Shown here piece after piece: positions 1-6,374 of a DNA stretch of 7,921 nucleotides (the stretch's first letter is position 1; each line of letters begins with the position of its first letter). The translations under genes and the position numbers were made by a program. This stretch comes from Chloroflexota bacterium. GTDB lineage: Bacteria > Chloroflexota > Anaerolineae > B4-G1. The notes under the pieces were generated by a model that saw nothing but the letters and a program-made list of their open reading frames with translations, was not told the DNA's origin and did no database searches. The stretch is from positions 1 through 7,921 of the forward strand of contig QMOC01000099.1 in assembly GCA_003648085.1 (NCBI GenBank), read 5' to 3'.

Positions 1-1928
1 CGCCAGTCGCCGCTCTTGCCCCACTTGGAAGGATCGTACTCCGCCAGGCCCAACGCAGCCCGTTTCTTGTCTATGTGCTCCAGCGCCCGTCGGACGATCT
101 CTTCCCCGTCGGGGATGAACTCCAGTTTCCCGCCGACCTTCTTTTCCCAGCCCTCGCTGATGAGCCGGGTCACGGTCTCGCTGCCACGAACGGGCCCCTC
201 GCCGCCCATGATGACGTAGGCTCCGGAGGCCACGCAGTAGGTGGCGATGGAGAGCGCCTTCTCGCTCATCCACTCCGGCGCCATACCGACGGCCGGGATG
301 TCGGCGATGTCCTCGCCCAGGCCGGTCTCGGTGGCCATCTGCGAAAGGACGGTGAGGATGCGGGAGTTGTCCACACAGGAGCCCATGTGGAGCACCGGTG
401 GGATGCCGACCGCCTCGCAGACCTCGCGCAACCCAGGCCCGGCCAACTCCAGCGCCGTCTCCGGGGTCATGTACCCCTGCTTGGCGCTGGCGATGGCCCC
501 GCAGCCGGTCTCCACCACCAGAACGTCGTTCTTGATGAACTCGGTCACCACGTAGCGGTGGAGTTCATCGTGACAGATGCGGGCGTTGTTGCAGCCGATG
601 TTGGCCACCACACCCCGGATGCGGCCCTGGATAATGGCGTCGTTGAGTGGGCGGAAGGAGCCCCGGTAGATACCGCCCAAGGCGTAGTCAACGTACTCGT
701 GGGAGAAGCCAGGGACCATTGGGCTGCGTACCTCAGGGATAAAGGTCTCCCCTCGCTCGGGGAAGCGATCAATCCCCCGCCGCACGATCTCGTGGGCAAT
801 CTCCAGCGCGCGGCTTTCGTCGAACTCGATGTGCGTGGCCCCGGTGATCTTCACCTTGGGTGAGGTGGTGATCAGTTCGGTGTGAAACTGGTTGGCCACG
901 GGCACCAGCCCCTGCATGATGCACTGAATGTCCACCACCATTGCCTCGACCGCGCCGGTGAGGATGGCCAGTTCCTGCTGCAGGAAGTTACCCGCTAGGG
1001 GCACCCCCTGCCGCATCAGCGTCTCGTTGGCGGTGCAGCAGATGCCGGCCAGGTTGATGCCGGCAGCCCCCTTGCTCTTGGCGTACTCGATCAACTCGGG
1101 GTCCTGCACCGCTGCCAGGATCATCTCCGAGAGCGTCGGCTCGTGGCCGTGGACGATGATGTTGACCTTGTCCTCACTCAGCACGCCCAGGTTGGCCTCG
1201 GTCAGCACCGGGGCGGGGGTGCCGAAGAGGACGTCGGAAAGGTCGGTGGCCAGCATCGAGCCGCCCCAGCCATCGCCCAGCGCACAGCGCAGCGCCTGAT
1301 CGAGGATATGTTCGGCGTCCTGGTCGTTGCCGACATGGGTGCGGTGCAGCATCTCCACGATTTCGCGGTCTATACTGCGTGGGACTACTCCGGCTTCACG
1401 CCAGATCTGCTGTCGCTTCGGCGGGGCGCGCTTCACGGTGAGAAGTTCACCCTTGATCTTGCCGAACTCGGCCAGAGCCGCCAGGGCCACGTCTTTTGCC
1501 AACTCTTCTATCGGCTTCCCGTCGGCCTTGACACCCAGGTAGTCGGCCATTTCCTTCAACTTGAAGGGGTCGCGGACCCCGTAATCGGGCGCGTGCCCCT
1601 CGGCTGCTTCAAGCAGCGTATAGGCCAGGTCACGACCGTGGTCGGAGTGGGCCGCCGCGCCCACGGCAACGGCGCGGGCGAAGTTACGGGCCACTACCGT
1701 GTCCACCGTCGCCCCGCAGACCCCGCGCTCCGTCTTCCCGGTCAGGCGGCAGGGGCCCATGGCACAGTTCTTACAGCAGAGCCCCTGGGACCCGATGGGA
1801 CAGGGCGCGAGCGCGTCTGCCCGCGTGAAAACGGTCTCCGCCTCCAACTGCAGCGCCCGCTCCAAAAGCGCGACGGATGCCTCGTCTCGGCTGGCCTCTT
1901 CAGGTGTTCGCACCTTCTTCTTTGCCAT
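1..1928 (-). CDS. cooS: Anaerobic Ni-Fe carbon monoxide dehydrogenase, catalytic subunit (C-terminus cut by window edge)
   Basis: This cytoplasmic enzyme interconverts CO and CO2. In the Wood-Ljungdahl pathway it supplies CO to acetyl-CoA synthase. My reverse-strand translation gives 642 full codons with no stop. CooS/AcsA proteins are usually about 630-680 residues, so little is missing. Near the N-terminus, C43 and C51 fit the inter-subunit D cluster, and C52, C55, C60 and C71 fit the B cluster. C-cluster motifs follow in family order: HGHEP (260-264), GICCTANE (295-302), DIQC (C336), IGCNN (C446), ETGCGA (C476) and MGSCVDNSR (C518). The MSEKA motif (K557) carries the conserved lysine thought to act in proton transfer. 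The C60-C71 loop looks about three residues shorter than in CooS-II of Carboxydothermus (from memory). The ATG at 1928 has GGGAGG 9 nt upstream, and the gene starts 14 bp after the HMA-like gene. Whether it is the ACS-partnered (acsA) or stand-alone (cooS) form cannot be decided, because the downstream side is off the window. Confidence 0.96.
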   Translation of the reverse strand, partial: MAKKKVRTPEEASRDEASVALLERALQLEAETVFTRADALAPCPIGSQGLCCKNCAMGPCRLTGKTERGVCGATVDTVVARNFARAVAVGAAAHSDHGRDLAYTLLEAAEGHAPDYGVRDPFKLKEMADYLGVKADGKPIEELAKDVALAALAEFGKIKGELLTVKRAPPKRQQIWREAGVVPRSIDREIVEMLHRTHVGNDQDAEHILDQALRCALGDGWGGSMLATDLSDVLFGTPAPVLTEANLGVLSEDKVNIIVHGHEPTLSEMILAAVQDPELIEYAKSKGAAGINLAGICCTANETLMRQGVPLAGNFLQQELAILTGAVEAMVVDIQCIMQGLVPVANQFHTELITTSPKVKITGATHIEFDESRALEIAHEIVRRGIDRFPERGETFIPEVRSPMVPGFSHEYVDYALGGIYRGSFRPLNDAIIQGRIRGVVANIGCNNARICHDELHRYVVTEFIKNDVLVVETGCGAIASAKQGYMTPETALELAGPGLREVCEAVGIPPVLHMGSCVDNSRILTVLSQMATETGLGEDIADIPAVGMAPEWMSEKALSIATYCVASGAYVIMGGEGPVRGSETVTRLISEGWEKKVGGKLEFIPDGEEIVRRALEHIDKKRAALGLAEYDPSKWGKSGDW

Positions 1929-1942
1929 ATCCCAAATCCTCC

Positions 1943-2278
1943 CTAGTACCGTCGGAACTCACCCGACATCTCGATGTCGGCCCGGTTAGTCTCGGTCACC
2001 CGCGCGCCCAGCACCTCCCACTTCAGGTCGCGGCGCCTCTCGGCGGCCTGGGCCAGCATCGGCGGCCCTCCCTCGCCCACCGGGTAGCCGGCCTCAGCCA
2101 GCGCTTTCTCAATGGCCGCGCGGTCGGTCTTCGCCGGGTCGTAGGCGACCAGGACCTGCTTCCAGGCCGAACTGGCGTACACGTCTTCCACTCCCCCTAG
2201 GTTGGTCAACGCGTCCCGCACCTTCAGGACATGATGATCGGCCCAGAGGGCAGGTACTTCAAGTACCACCTTCTCCAT
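1943..2278 (-). CDS. Small HMA-like (heavy-metal-associated fold) protein lacking CxxC
   Basis: This predicted 111-residue soluble protein has an HMA-like pattern in residues 3-66: a beta strand (VVLEV), a helix ending in VRDAL, GGVEDVYAS, a strand (QVLVAYDP), a helix (RAAIEKALAEAGY), then PVGE. HMA domains normally bind Cu, Zn or similar metals through MxCxxC between the first strand and helix. Here that position reads ALWADHH (10-16), so both cysteines are gone and a His pair is nearby. There is no cysteine anywhere in the protein. A charged tail of about 45 residues follows (QAAERRRDLKW onward). The ATG at 2278 is preferred because GGAGG lies just upstream. A longer reading from a GTG at 2335 would run through a perfect palindrome and adds no domain. 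The gene lies between fhs and cooS, 14 bp from cooS, so a role in metal handling or assembly for CO dehydrogenase is possible but is inferred only from position. Confidence 0.82.
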   Translation of the reverse strand: MEKVVLEVPALWADHHVLKVRDALTNLGGVEDVYASSAWKQVLVAYDPAKTDRAAIEKALAEAGYPVGEGGPPMLAQAAERRRDLKWEVLGARVTETNRADIEMSGEFRRY

Positions 2279-2298
2279 ATCGCTACCTCCATTAATCC

Positions 2299-2333
2299 GA
2301 GCCTTGCGAAGGTTTAGAACCTTCGCAAGGCTC
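2299..2333. repeat. Perfect 16-bp inverted repeat with 3-nt loop between fhs and the HMA-like gene
   Basis: The left arm is 2299-2314 (GAGCCTTGCGAAGGTT), the loop is TAG (2315-2317), and the right arm (2318-2333) is its exact reverse complement. Each arm is itself nearly palindromic (CCTT-GCG-AAGG). The element starts 10 bp after the fhs stop codon and ends 20 bp before the start of the HMA-like gene. On the transcribed minus strand the downstream bases are GGATTAAT, with no U run, so this is not a canonical intrinsic terminator. It could be an mRNA-stabilising or processing hairpin, an attenuator, or one copy of a dispersed palindromic repeat. Confidence 0.88.
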
Positions 2334-2343
2334 ACACATCTGA

Positions 2344-4128
2344 CTAGAACAACCCGATGACTTTGCCCGTCTCTAGGTCAATGTCCACATCCACGAAAGC
2401 GGGTCGGCTGGGCAGGCCGGGCATCGTGCGCATCGTGCCGCAAAGCGGGTAGAGGAAGCCCGCGCCCACACTGGCCCGGATGTCGCGGATGGGCAGCGTC
2501 CAACCTCGCGGCGCGCCCTTGAGTTTCGGGTCGTGGGAGAAGGACAGGTGCGTCTTGGCCATGCACAGCGGCAGGTTGTCGAAGCCCATCTCGGTGTACA
2601 TCTTGATCTTCCTCTCCGCCGCTGGCGCGTAGTCCACCCCGTCGGCCCGGTAAATCTCGCGGGCGATGATCTCGATCTTCTCCTTGATGGGAATGTCCAG
2701 CGGATAGAGGAACTTGAATTCGCTGGGCTCCTCGCAAGCCTTGACCACCGCCTCGGCCAGCGCCGCGCCACCCTCGCCGCCCTTGGCCCAGACCTCGCTC
2801 AGAACAGCGTCGAAGGCCCCGGCCTCCAGCGCCGCCTGGCGGACCACCTCGATCTCAGCGTCGGTGTCGGAGGTGAAGCGGTTGATAGCCACCACCGCCG
2901 GTACACCAAACTTGCGAGCGTTTTCAATGTGCTGGATCAGGTTGGGCAACCCTCGCTTGAGTAGTTCGATATTTTCTTCCTGATAGGCCGGGTCCAGCGG
3001 CCGACCGGGCACCACCTTGGGGCCACCGCCGTGCATCTTAAGGGCGCGGATGGAGCAGACCATGACGACGCAGTTGGGGATCAGCCCAGAGTAGCGGCAC
3101 TTGATATTGAAAAACTTCTCCATGCCGCAGTCGGCGCCGAAGCCGGACTCGGTGACCACATAGCCCTCCTCTCCAACCAGTTTAAGAGCGATCTGGTCAG
3201 CGATGATAGAGGAGTTGCCCTGAGCGATGTTGGCAAAGGGCCCAGCGTGGACGAAGGCAGGGGTGCCATCCAGCGTCTGCATCAGGTTGGGCATCAGCGC
3301 GTCCTTCATCAAGACGGTCATCGCGCCAGCCACCTTTAGGTCCTCGGCGGTCAGCGGTTTGCCATTCTTGTCGGTGCCCCAGACGATGCGTCCCAACCGC
3401 TCCCGTAGGTCCCTCAGCCCCTTATAGCCGTCGGTGAGGGCCAGGATGGCCATAATCTCCGAGGCGACGGTGATGTCGTATCCGGCCTGACGCGGCCGGC
3501 CGTCCGTCTTGGCCCCCAGGCCGATGATAATGTTGCGGATGGCCCGGTCGGAGACGTCCACCACTCGGTTCCACATAATCGAGTATGGGTCAATGTTCAG
3601 ACGAGGGATCTCCGGGCACGCCTGAGCCAGTTTCTCATCGGAGAGCCGATCTTCGTGAAGGATGCGGGCGTCAATGGCAGCCGCCAGCAGGTTGTGGGCC
3701 ACGCCCACAGCGTGAATGTCGCCGGTGAGGTGCAGGTTGAAGTCCTCCATCGGTACCACCTGGGAATAGCCGCCACCAGCCGCGCCGCCCTTGATGCCGA
3801 AGGTCGGCCCCATCGAGGGCTGGCGGATGCAGGTGAAAACCCTCTTGCCGATGTAACCTAACCCCTGGCTCACGCCAATGGTGGTGACGGTTTTCCCCTC
3901 CCCCAGCGGCGTGGGCGTGATGGCGGTCACGTCAATGTACTTGCCGTTGGGCCGCTCCTTGAGCCGCTGGAGCACGTCCAGGTGGACCTTGGCCTTCCAC
4001 TTCCCGTACAGGTCCAGGTCGTCCTCGGAGAGCCCCACACTCCGGGCAACCTCGACGATAGGGATCAGGTCGGCCGACTGAGCGATCTCGATGTCGCTCG
4101 GTACAGGATATACTCTCTTGACGGGCAT
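2344..4128 (-). CDS. fhs: Formate--tetrahydrofolate ligase (10-formyl-THF synthetase)
   Basis: The enzyme joins formate to tetrahydrofolate using ATP, giving 10-formyl-THF. This is the entry step of the Wood-Ljungdahl methyl branch and also serves general one-carbon metabolism. The product is complete at 594 residues. It has the nucleotide-binding loop [10 protein letters not shown] (71-80), [20 protein letters not shown] (102-121), [11 protein letters not shown] (130-140), [14 protein letters not shown] (298-311), [10 protein letters not shown] (361-370), WAKGGEGG (447-454) and the C-terminal TMPGLPSRP (568-576) ending GLF. It is longer than the roughly 555-560 residues of classic acetogen enzymes. 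[18 protein letters not shown] and [16 protein letters not shown] match, from memory, the synthetase part of eukaryotic C1-THF synthase better than the Moorella-type sequence. The ATG at 4128 has GGAGGT 7-8 nt upstream. I see no clear promoter in the 95 bp upstream, so it may be co-transcribed with the DUF166 fusion gene. Confidence 0.97.
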   Translation of the reverse strand: MPVKRVYPVPSDIEIAQSADLIPIVEVARSVGLSEDDLDLYGKWKAKVHLDVLQRLKERPNGKYIDVTAITPTPLGEGKTVTTIGVSQGLGYIGKRVFTCIRQPSMGPTFGIKGGAAGGGYSQVVPMEDFNLHLTGDIHAVGVAHNLLAAAIDARILHEDRLSDEKLAQACPEIPRLNIDPYSIMWNRVVDVSDRAIRNIIIGLGAKTDGRPRQAGYDITVASEIMAILALTDGYKGLRDLRERLGRIVWGTDKNGKPLTAEDLKVAGAMTVLMKDALMPNLMQTLDGTPAFVHAGPFANIAQGNSSIIADQIALKLVGEEGYVVTESGFGADCGMEKFFNIKCRYSGLIPNCVVMVCSIRALKMHGGGPKVVPGRPLDPAYQEENIELLKRGLPNLIQHIENARKFGVPAVVAINRFTSDTDAEIEVVRQAALEAGAFDAVLSEVWAKGGEGGAALAEAVVKACEEPSEFKFLYPLDIPIKEKIEIIAREIYRADGVDYAPAAERKIKMYTEMGFDNLPLCMAKTHLSFSHDPKLKGAPRGWTLPIRDIRASVGAGFLYPLCGTMRTMPGLPSRPAFVDVDIDLETGKVIGLF

Positions 4129-4202
4129 TTCAGTTACCTCCTTGTACTATGTGTGTCTCGTCTGGTCCTTGAGCACTTCACGCCAACCATGAATTCTGCA
4201 GA

Positions 4203-4217
4203 CGGGATGGCATCCCG
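4203..4217. repeat. Short hairpin just after the DUF166 fusion gene
   Basis: CGGGATG (4203-4209), one base, then CATCCCG (4211-4217) form a perfect inverted repeat. It begins 7 nt past the stop codon of the upstream minus-strand gene. On that strand it is followed by TCTGCAGAATTC, with no U tract, so it is a weak terminator candidate at best. It lies next to sequence resembling a dispersed repeat that may form the tail of the gene. Confidence 0.55.
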
Positions 4218-4223
4218 CCTTAC

Positions 4224-5354
4224 TCAGCATCGAAGCGTCTCGCTACATCCCTCAGGCACCAGATAGCCTGAACGGGGGAGGTAAGAAGCGATTTCCGCCT
4301 CCACCGCCTGACGCATCAGGTCACCCGAAGCCTGAATTAGAGGCTCCCCCAACCCTGGATCCACACGCATCGTGGCCAGGCAAGGATAGTGATGGTGAAA
4401 CAGCCCGGCCTGAACGACGGCCTCTCGCACTTCCACTCCGACCAATTGACGGGCGACAGCCCGAGCACATCCACAGGCTGTGTCCCGCTTCACCTCGACC
4501 CGCACAATCTGCTGATCGTCACATTCGATCCGAAACACCGGCCGGCCGAAATATTGGGCAAACTCAGCGACCCAGGGGTCATCGAACGAGACCTCATGCT
4601 GGCGCACGTTGTAACTCCGCTCGGTGAGGGAACAGAATGGCTTGGGGAAAGCAGAGACCACACCCATCTCCATCAACTGGGCGCGGAGTTGGCGGACCAA
4701 CCCGCCTGGTAGCCAGGCCACGTTATCTACCGGCGCGATGACGGCCCGGGCGCCGGTACGCTCGACGACGCTGGGCAGAAGTTGGGCCACGCTGGGGCTC
4801 TCCCCCACGGAGAGCACCAGATCAGCGGCAGGAAGGTGCATAGGGAGAAAGGCCAGTGGATCATCCACCACCAGGGGAAGAGCGGAGGGAGCGCGCCAGG
4901 CCTCCACCGTCCAGGCCTGGGGAGCAAAGCGGCGGACATTTTCCAGGATGCGCTGACCATAGTAGCCTTGAAACAGCACGAACAGCCGCAGTGCCTCCGG
5001 GCGGTGGCCGCGCCAATCCAACGGCTCCCGAATCGCCTCCAACAGGTCCTCCACACGGCGGCCCTGTTTCATCTGCTGGTAGTAGGTAAAGATGCGGTTA
5101 TCTTCCAGGGTCAGCCCGATGACCCTTGCGCCGGGGACGGACTCCAGCACCTGGGCGACCAGACGGCCCTGTTCCTCACCTCTGGCCTCAACGATGACCA
5201 CATCAGGGGTAGCCGCATGCACCTGGGGGAGTACATCGGGGCCGACCTTGGCGACTCCGACAACCTCGATGCCCGGTTGACCGGAGATGAGGCTCTGAAC
5301 GCCTTGGGCAAAAAGCGGCTGGCTGGCGAGAATAAATACGCGACAGGGATACAT
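4224..5354 (-). CDS. Receiver-like (pseudo-REC) domain fused to a DUF166-type domain
   Basis: This is a predicted 376-residue cytoplasmic protein of unknown function. Residues 1-110 align without gaps to the first 60 residues of the adjacent response regulator (shared QP..EVVG at 26-33 and PD at 50-51) and look like a CheY-type receiver. The acidic pair is replaced (LASQP, 9-13), the phosphoacceptor position is Glu56 (VIVEARG), T82 is retained, and the conserved Lys is not evident. From about residue 120 to 345 the pattern matches DUF166 as I remember it: LFVLFQGYYG, ADLVLSVGESP, AVIAPVDN, FAQYFGRPVFRIECDD, RDTACGCARAVARQLVG (290-306) and AGLFHHHYPCLATM (316-329). C294, C296, H320-H322 and C325 could bind metal. 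The ATG at 5354 is chosen because M1 aligns with the regulator's M1 and a near-consensus promoter lies just upstream. A longer frame from a TTG at 5528 would translate that promoter. The last residues (EGCSETLRC) may be repeat-derived. Confidence 0.78.
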   Translation of the reverse strand: MYPCRVFILASQPLFAQGVQSLISGQPGIEVVGVAKVGPDVLPQVHAATPDVVIVEARGEEQGRLVAQVLESVPGARVIGLTLEDNRIFTYYQQMKQGRRVEDLLEAIREPLDWRGHRPEALRLFVLFQGYYGQRILENVRRFAPQAWTVEAWRAPSALPLVVDDPLAFLPMHLPAADLVLSVGESPSVAQLLPSVVERTGARAVIAPVDNVAWLPGGLVRQLRAQLMEMGVVSAFPKPFCSLTERSYNVRQHEVSFDDPWVAEFAQYFGRPVFRIECDDQQIVRVEVKRDTACGCARAVARQLVGVEVREAVVQAGLFHHHYPCLATMRVDPGLGEPLIQASGDLMRQAVEAEIASYLPRSGYLVPEGCSETLRC

Positions 5355-5384
5355 TAACTGACTACCGGTCAGCAAACTGTTCAA

Positions 5385-5413
5385 ATTATACCCCTGACAT
5401 GACCGCTTGTCTA
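5385..5413 (-). promoter_or_regulatory. Sigma-70-type promoter for the pseudo-REC/DUF166 gene
   Basis: On the minus strand, TAGACA (-35, 5408-5413) is followed after exactly 17 bp by TATAAT (-10, 5385-5390). That is 5/6 and 6/6 consensus. Transcription would start near 5378, giving a leader of about 24 nt before the ATG at 5354. The Shine-Dalgarno in that leader is weak. Confidence 0.75.
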
Positions 5414-5459
5414 TAGCCCTATTGGGCTGTATATGATGTCTAAATAGCCCAGTGGGACT
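5414..5459. promoter_or_regulatory. Tandem inverted-repeat boxes upstream of the pseudo-REC/DUF166 promoter
   Basis: The proximal box is 5414-5428 (plus strand TAGCCCTATTGGGCT, arms AGCCC/GGGCT). The distal box is about 5445-5459 (TAGCCCAGTGGGACT). They are 31 bp apart, close to three helical turns, so they would lie on the same face of the DNA. The proximal box directly abuts the -35 hexamer, at roughly -43 from the predicted start, which fits an activator. The binding protein is unknown; the adjacent response regulator is the obvious candidate. Confidence 0.6.
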
Positions 5460-5524
5460 AGTACTACTCTTAAGCGACGTCCGCCAAGCGTGCCACCGTG
5501 ACCGGAATCCTGTCCCTCGAACGC

Positions 5525-6193
5525 TCAATCAGACCGCTCGGACAGACAGACCAGCCCATGGCTCACAGCGTAAGCAGCCGCCTGAGCACGATTCCTGACC
5601 CCCAATTTGGCGAGGATATTGCGTAGATGGTTCTTCACCGTGTTGCGGGCGATACCCAGTTCCTCTGCAATCTCATGATTGGAATAACCGTGCACCACCA
5701 ATGCCAGAATCTCGCACTCGCGCGCCGAAAGCACAGCCGTAGCCACCGGCTGCACGGCTGGTTGACTCCGCCGCGCCAGTTGGCGGAACAGTTTCCCCGT
5801 CATCGCCCGCGAGATAGGAGCCTCCCCCGCTGTCAGACCCCGCAACTGCTGGAAAAGCGTCTCCGGCAGGATGTCTTTAAGCAAATACCCGTCCGCCCCG
5901 TATCGCACGGCGGCCGCCAAGTCTTGCTCGTCGTCGGAGACGGTCAGCATCACCACCTGCACGTCCGGCATCTGGGCCTTGATGCGGCGGGTGGCCTCTA
6001 ACCCATCGCAGTTGGGCATACGGATGTCCATCAGCACCAAATCTGGACGCAGCCGCCGCGTTTGCTCGACCGCCTCCAGGCCATCCGCCGCCTCCCCCAC
6101 GACCTCGAAATCGGGCTGGGCGTCGAGCAGCCGGGCTAGGCCCTTGCGGAAGAGCAGATGATCGTCCACCAGCAGAATACGCAGTGATCTCAT
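5525..6193 (-). CDS. NarL/FixJ-family response regulator (REC + LuxR-type HTH)
   Basis: This 222-residue DNA-binding regulator should be phosphorylated by a sensor histidine kinase, which is not in this window. The receiver domain (about 4-120) has the acidic pair D10-D11, phosphoacceptor D56 (LVLMDIRMP), T84 (MLTVSDD) and K106 (YLLKD), so all active-site residues are present. A linker of about 30 residues leads to a LuxR-type helix-turn-helix (about 155-212) with LSARECEILALVVHGYSNHEIAEELGIA-type features and the recognition helix NTVKNHLRNILAKLGV. Length and architecture are normal for the family. The ATG at 6193 is supported by the receiver start and by AGAAGG just 2 nt upstream, an unusually short spacing. 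The next gene begins 170 bp downstream at its own promoter. Target genes are not shown by sequence; control of the neighbouring DUF166, fhs and CO dehydrogenase genes is inferred from position. Confidence 0.95.
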   Translation of the reverse strand: MRSLRILLVDDHLLFRKGLARLLDAQPDFEVVGEAADGLEAVEQTRRLRPDLVLMDIRMPNCDGLEATRRIKAQMPDVQVVMLTVSDDEQDLAAAVRYGADGYLLKDILPETLFQQLRGLTAGEAPISRAMTGKLFRQLARRSQPAVQPVATAVLSARECEILALVVHGYSNHEIAEELGIARNTVKNHLRNILAKLGVRNRAQAAAYAVSHGLVCLSERSD

Positions 6194-6202
6194 TGCCTTC
6201 TA

Positions 6203-6231
6203 ATTATACACACAATGAGAACTTGACACAA
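6203..6231 (-). promoter_or_regulatory. Probable promoter of the response-regulator gene
   Basis: On the minus strand TATAAT (6203-6208) lies 17 bp downstream of TTGTGT (6226-6231). The -10 is perfect and the -35 matches 3/6. The predicted start falls at about 6196-6199, only 3-6 nt before the ATG at 6193, so the transcript would be nearly leaderless. Confidence 0.5.
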
Positions 6232-6256
6232 TGCTCCACCTGTAGCATAACCCGAT

Positions 6257-6302
6257 GGAGGCCCCGATTTATCGGGGTTTTCCCGGCTGAAGCCGGCCCT
6301 CC
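6257..6302. repeat. Nested inverted repeats able to form a three-way junction
   Basis: An outer stem GGAGG (6257-6261)/CCTCC (6298-6302) encloses two hairpins: CCCCGAT (6262-6268)/ATCGGGG (6271-6277), and CCGGCT (6283-6288)/AGCCGG (6291-6296). TTTT follows the first hairpin on the plus strand, so that part resembles a small intrinsic terminator, but no plus-strand gene lies before it. The element sits in the divergent region between the response regulator and the LacI gene. It may be a dispersed palindromic repeat (REP-like), which I cannot confirm from one copy. Confidence 0.7.
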
Positions 6303-6325
6303 GCTCCCCTTTTGCACATGCGCGA

Positions 6326-6354
6326 TTGACAAAGAGCCCTGTTTTTGTTATAAT
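6326..6354 (+). promoter_or_regulatory. Consensus sigma-70 promoter of the LacI-family gene
   Basis: TTGACA (6326-6331), a 17-bp spacer, then TATAAT (6349-6354) match the consensus perfectly. The predicted transcription start is near 6361, giving a 5' leader of about 38 nt. Such a strong promoter on a repressor gene fits tight autorepression through the overlapping operator. Confidence 0.9.
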
Positions 6355-6367
6355 AACACGTGTTATT
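6352..6367. promoter_or_regulatory. Palindromic LacI-family operator overlapping the -10 and start site
   Basis: AATAACACGTGTTATT is a perfect 16-bp palindrome with the central CpG typical of LacI-family operators. It overlaps the last three bases of the -10 and the predicted start, so a bound repressor would block RNA polymerase. A further half-site, CGTGTTA, recurs 13 bp downstream (6372-6378). Confidence 0.82.
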
Positions 6368-6374
6368 GACCCGT

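Noticed and set aside
75..863. 262-codon plus-strand open frame opposite the CO dehydrogenase gene
   Set aside because: Antisense shadow of a high-GC gene whose own frame carries all cluster-ligand motifs; the shadow frame has no recognisable domain.
1143..1946. 267-codon plus-strand open frame opposite the 5' half of the CO dehydrogenase gene
   Set aside because: Same reason: antisense to clear catalytic and N-terminal cluster motifs, no ribosome site or domain recognised.
2279..2335. Longer start (GTG) for the HMA-like protein
   Set aside because: It reads through the perfect palindrome, adds residues without fold support, and the ATG at 2278 has a clear GGAGG site.
5355..5528. N-terminal 58-residue extension of the DUF166 fusion from a TTG overlapping the response-regulator stop
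   Set aside because: The extension has no domain-like character, would translate the promoter and operator boxes, and breaks the M1-to-M1 alignment with the neighbouring receiver.
6223..6251. Plus-strand TTGACA-17-CATAAC promoter
   Set aside because: The -10 is poor and any transcript would run at once into the hairpin-TTTT at 6262-6281; the perfect promoter at 6326-6354 better explains LacI expression.
6262..6281. Intrinsic terminator
   Set aside because: It has a stem and four Ts on the plus strand, but no plus-strand gene precedes it and the stem belongs to a larger three-way palindrome, so it is listed as a repeat.
6184..6369. 61-codon plus-strand frame in the divergent region
   Set aside because: It crosses two promoters and the palindromic element and begins inside the response-regulator gene; no ribosome site or domain.
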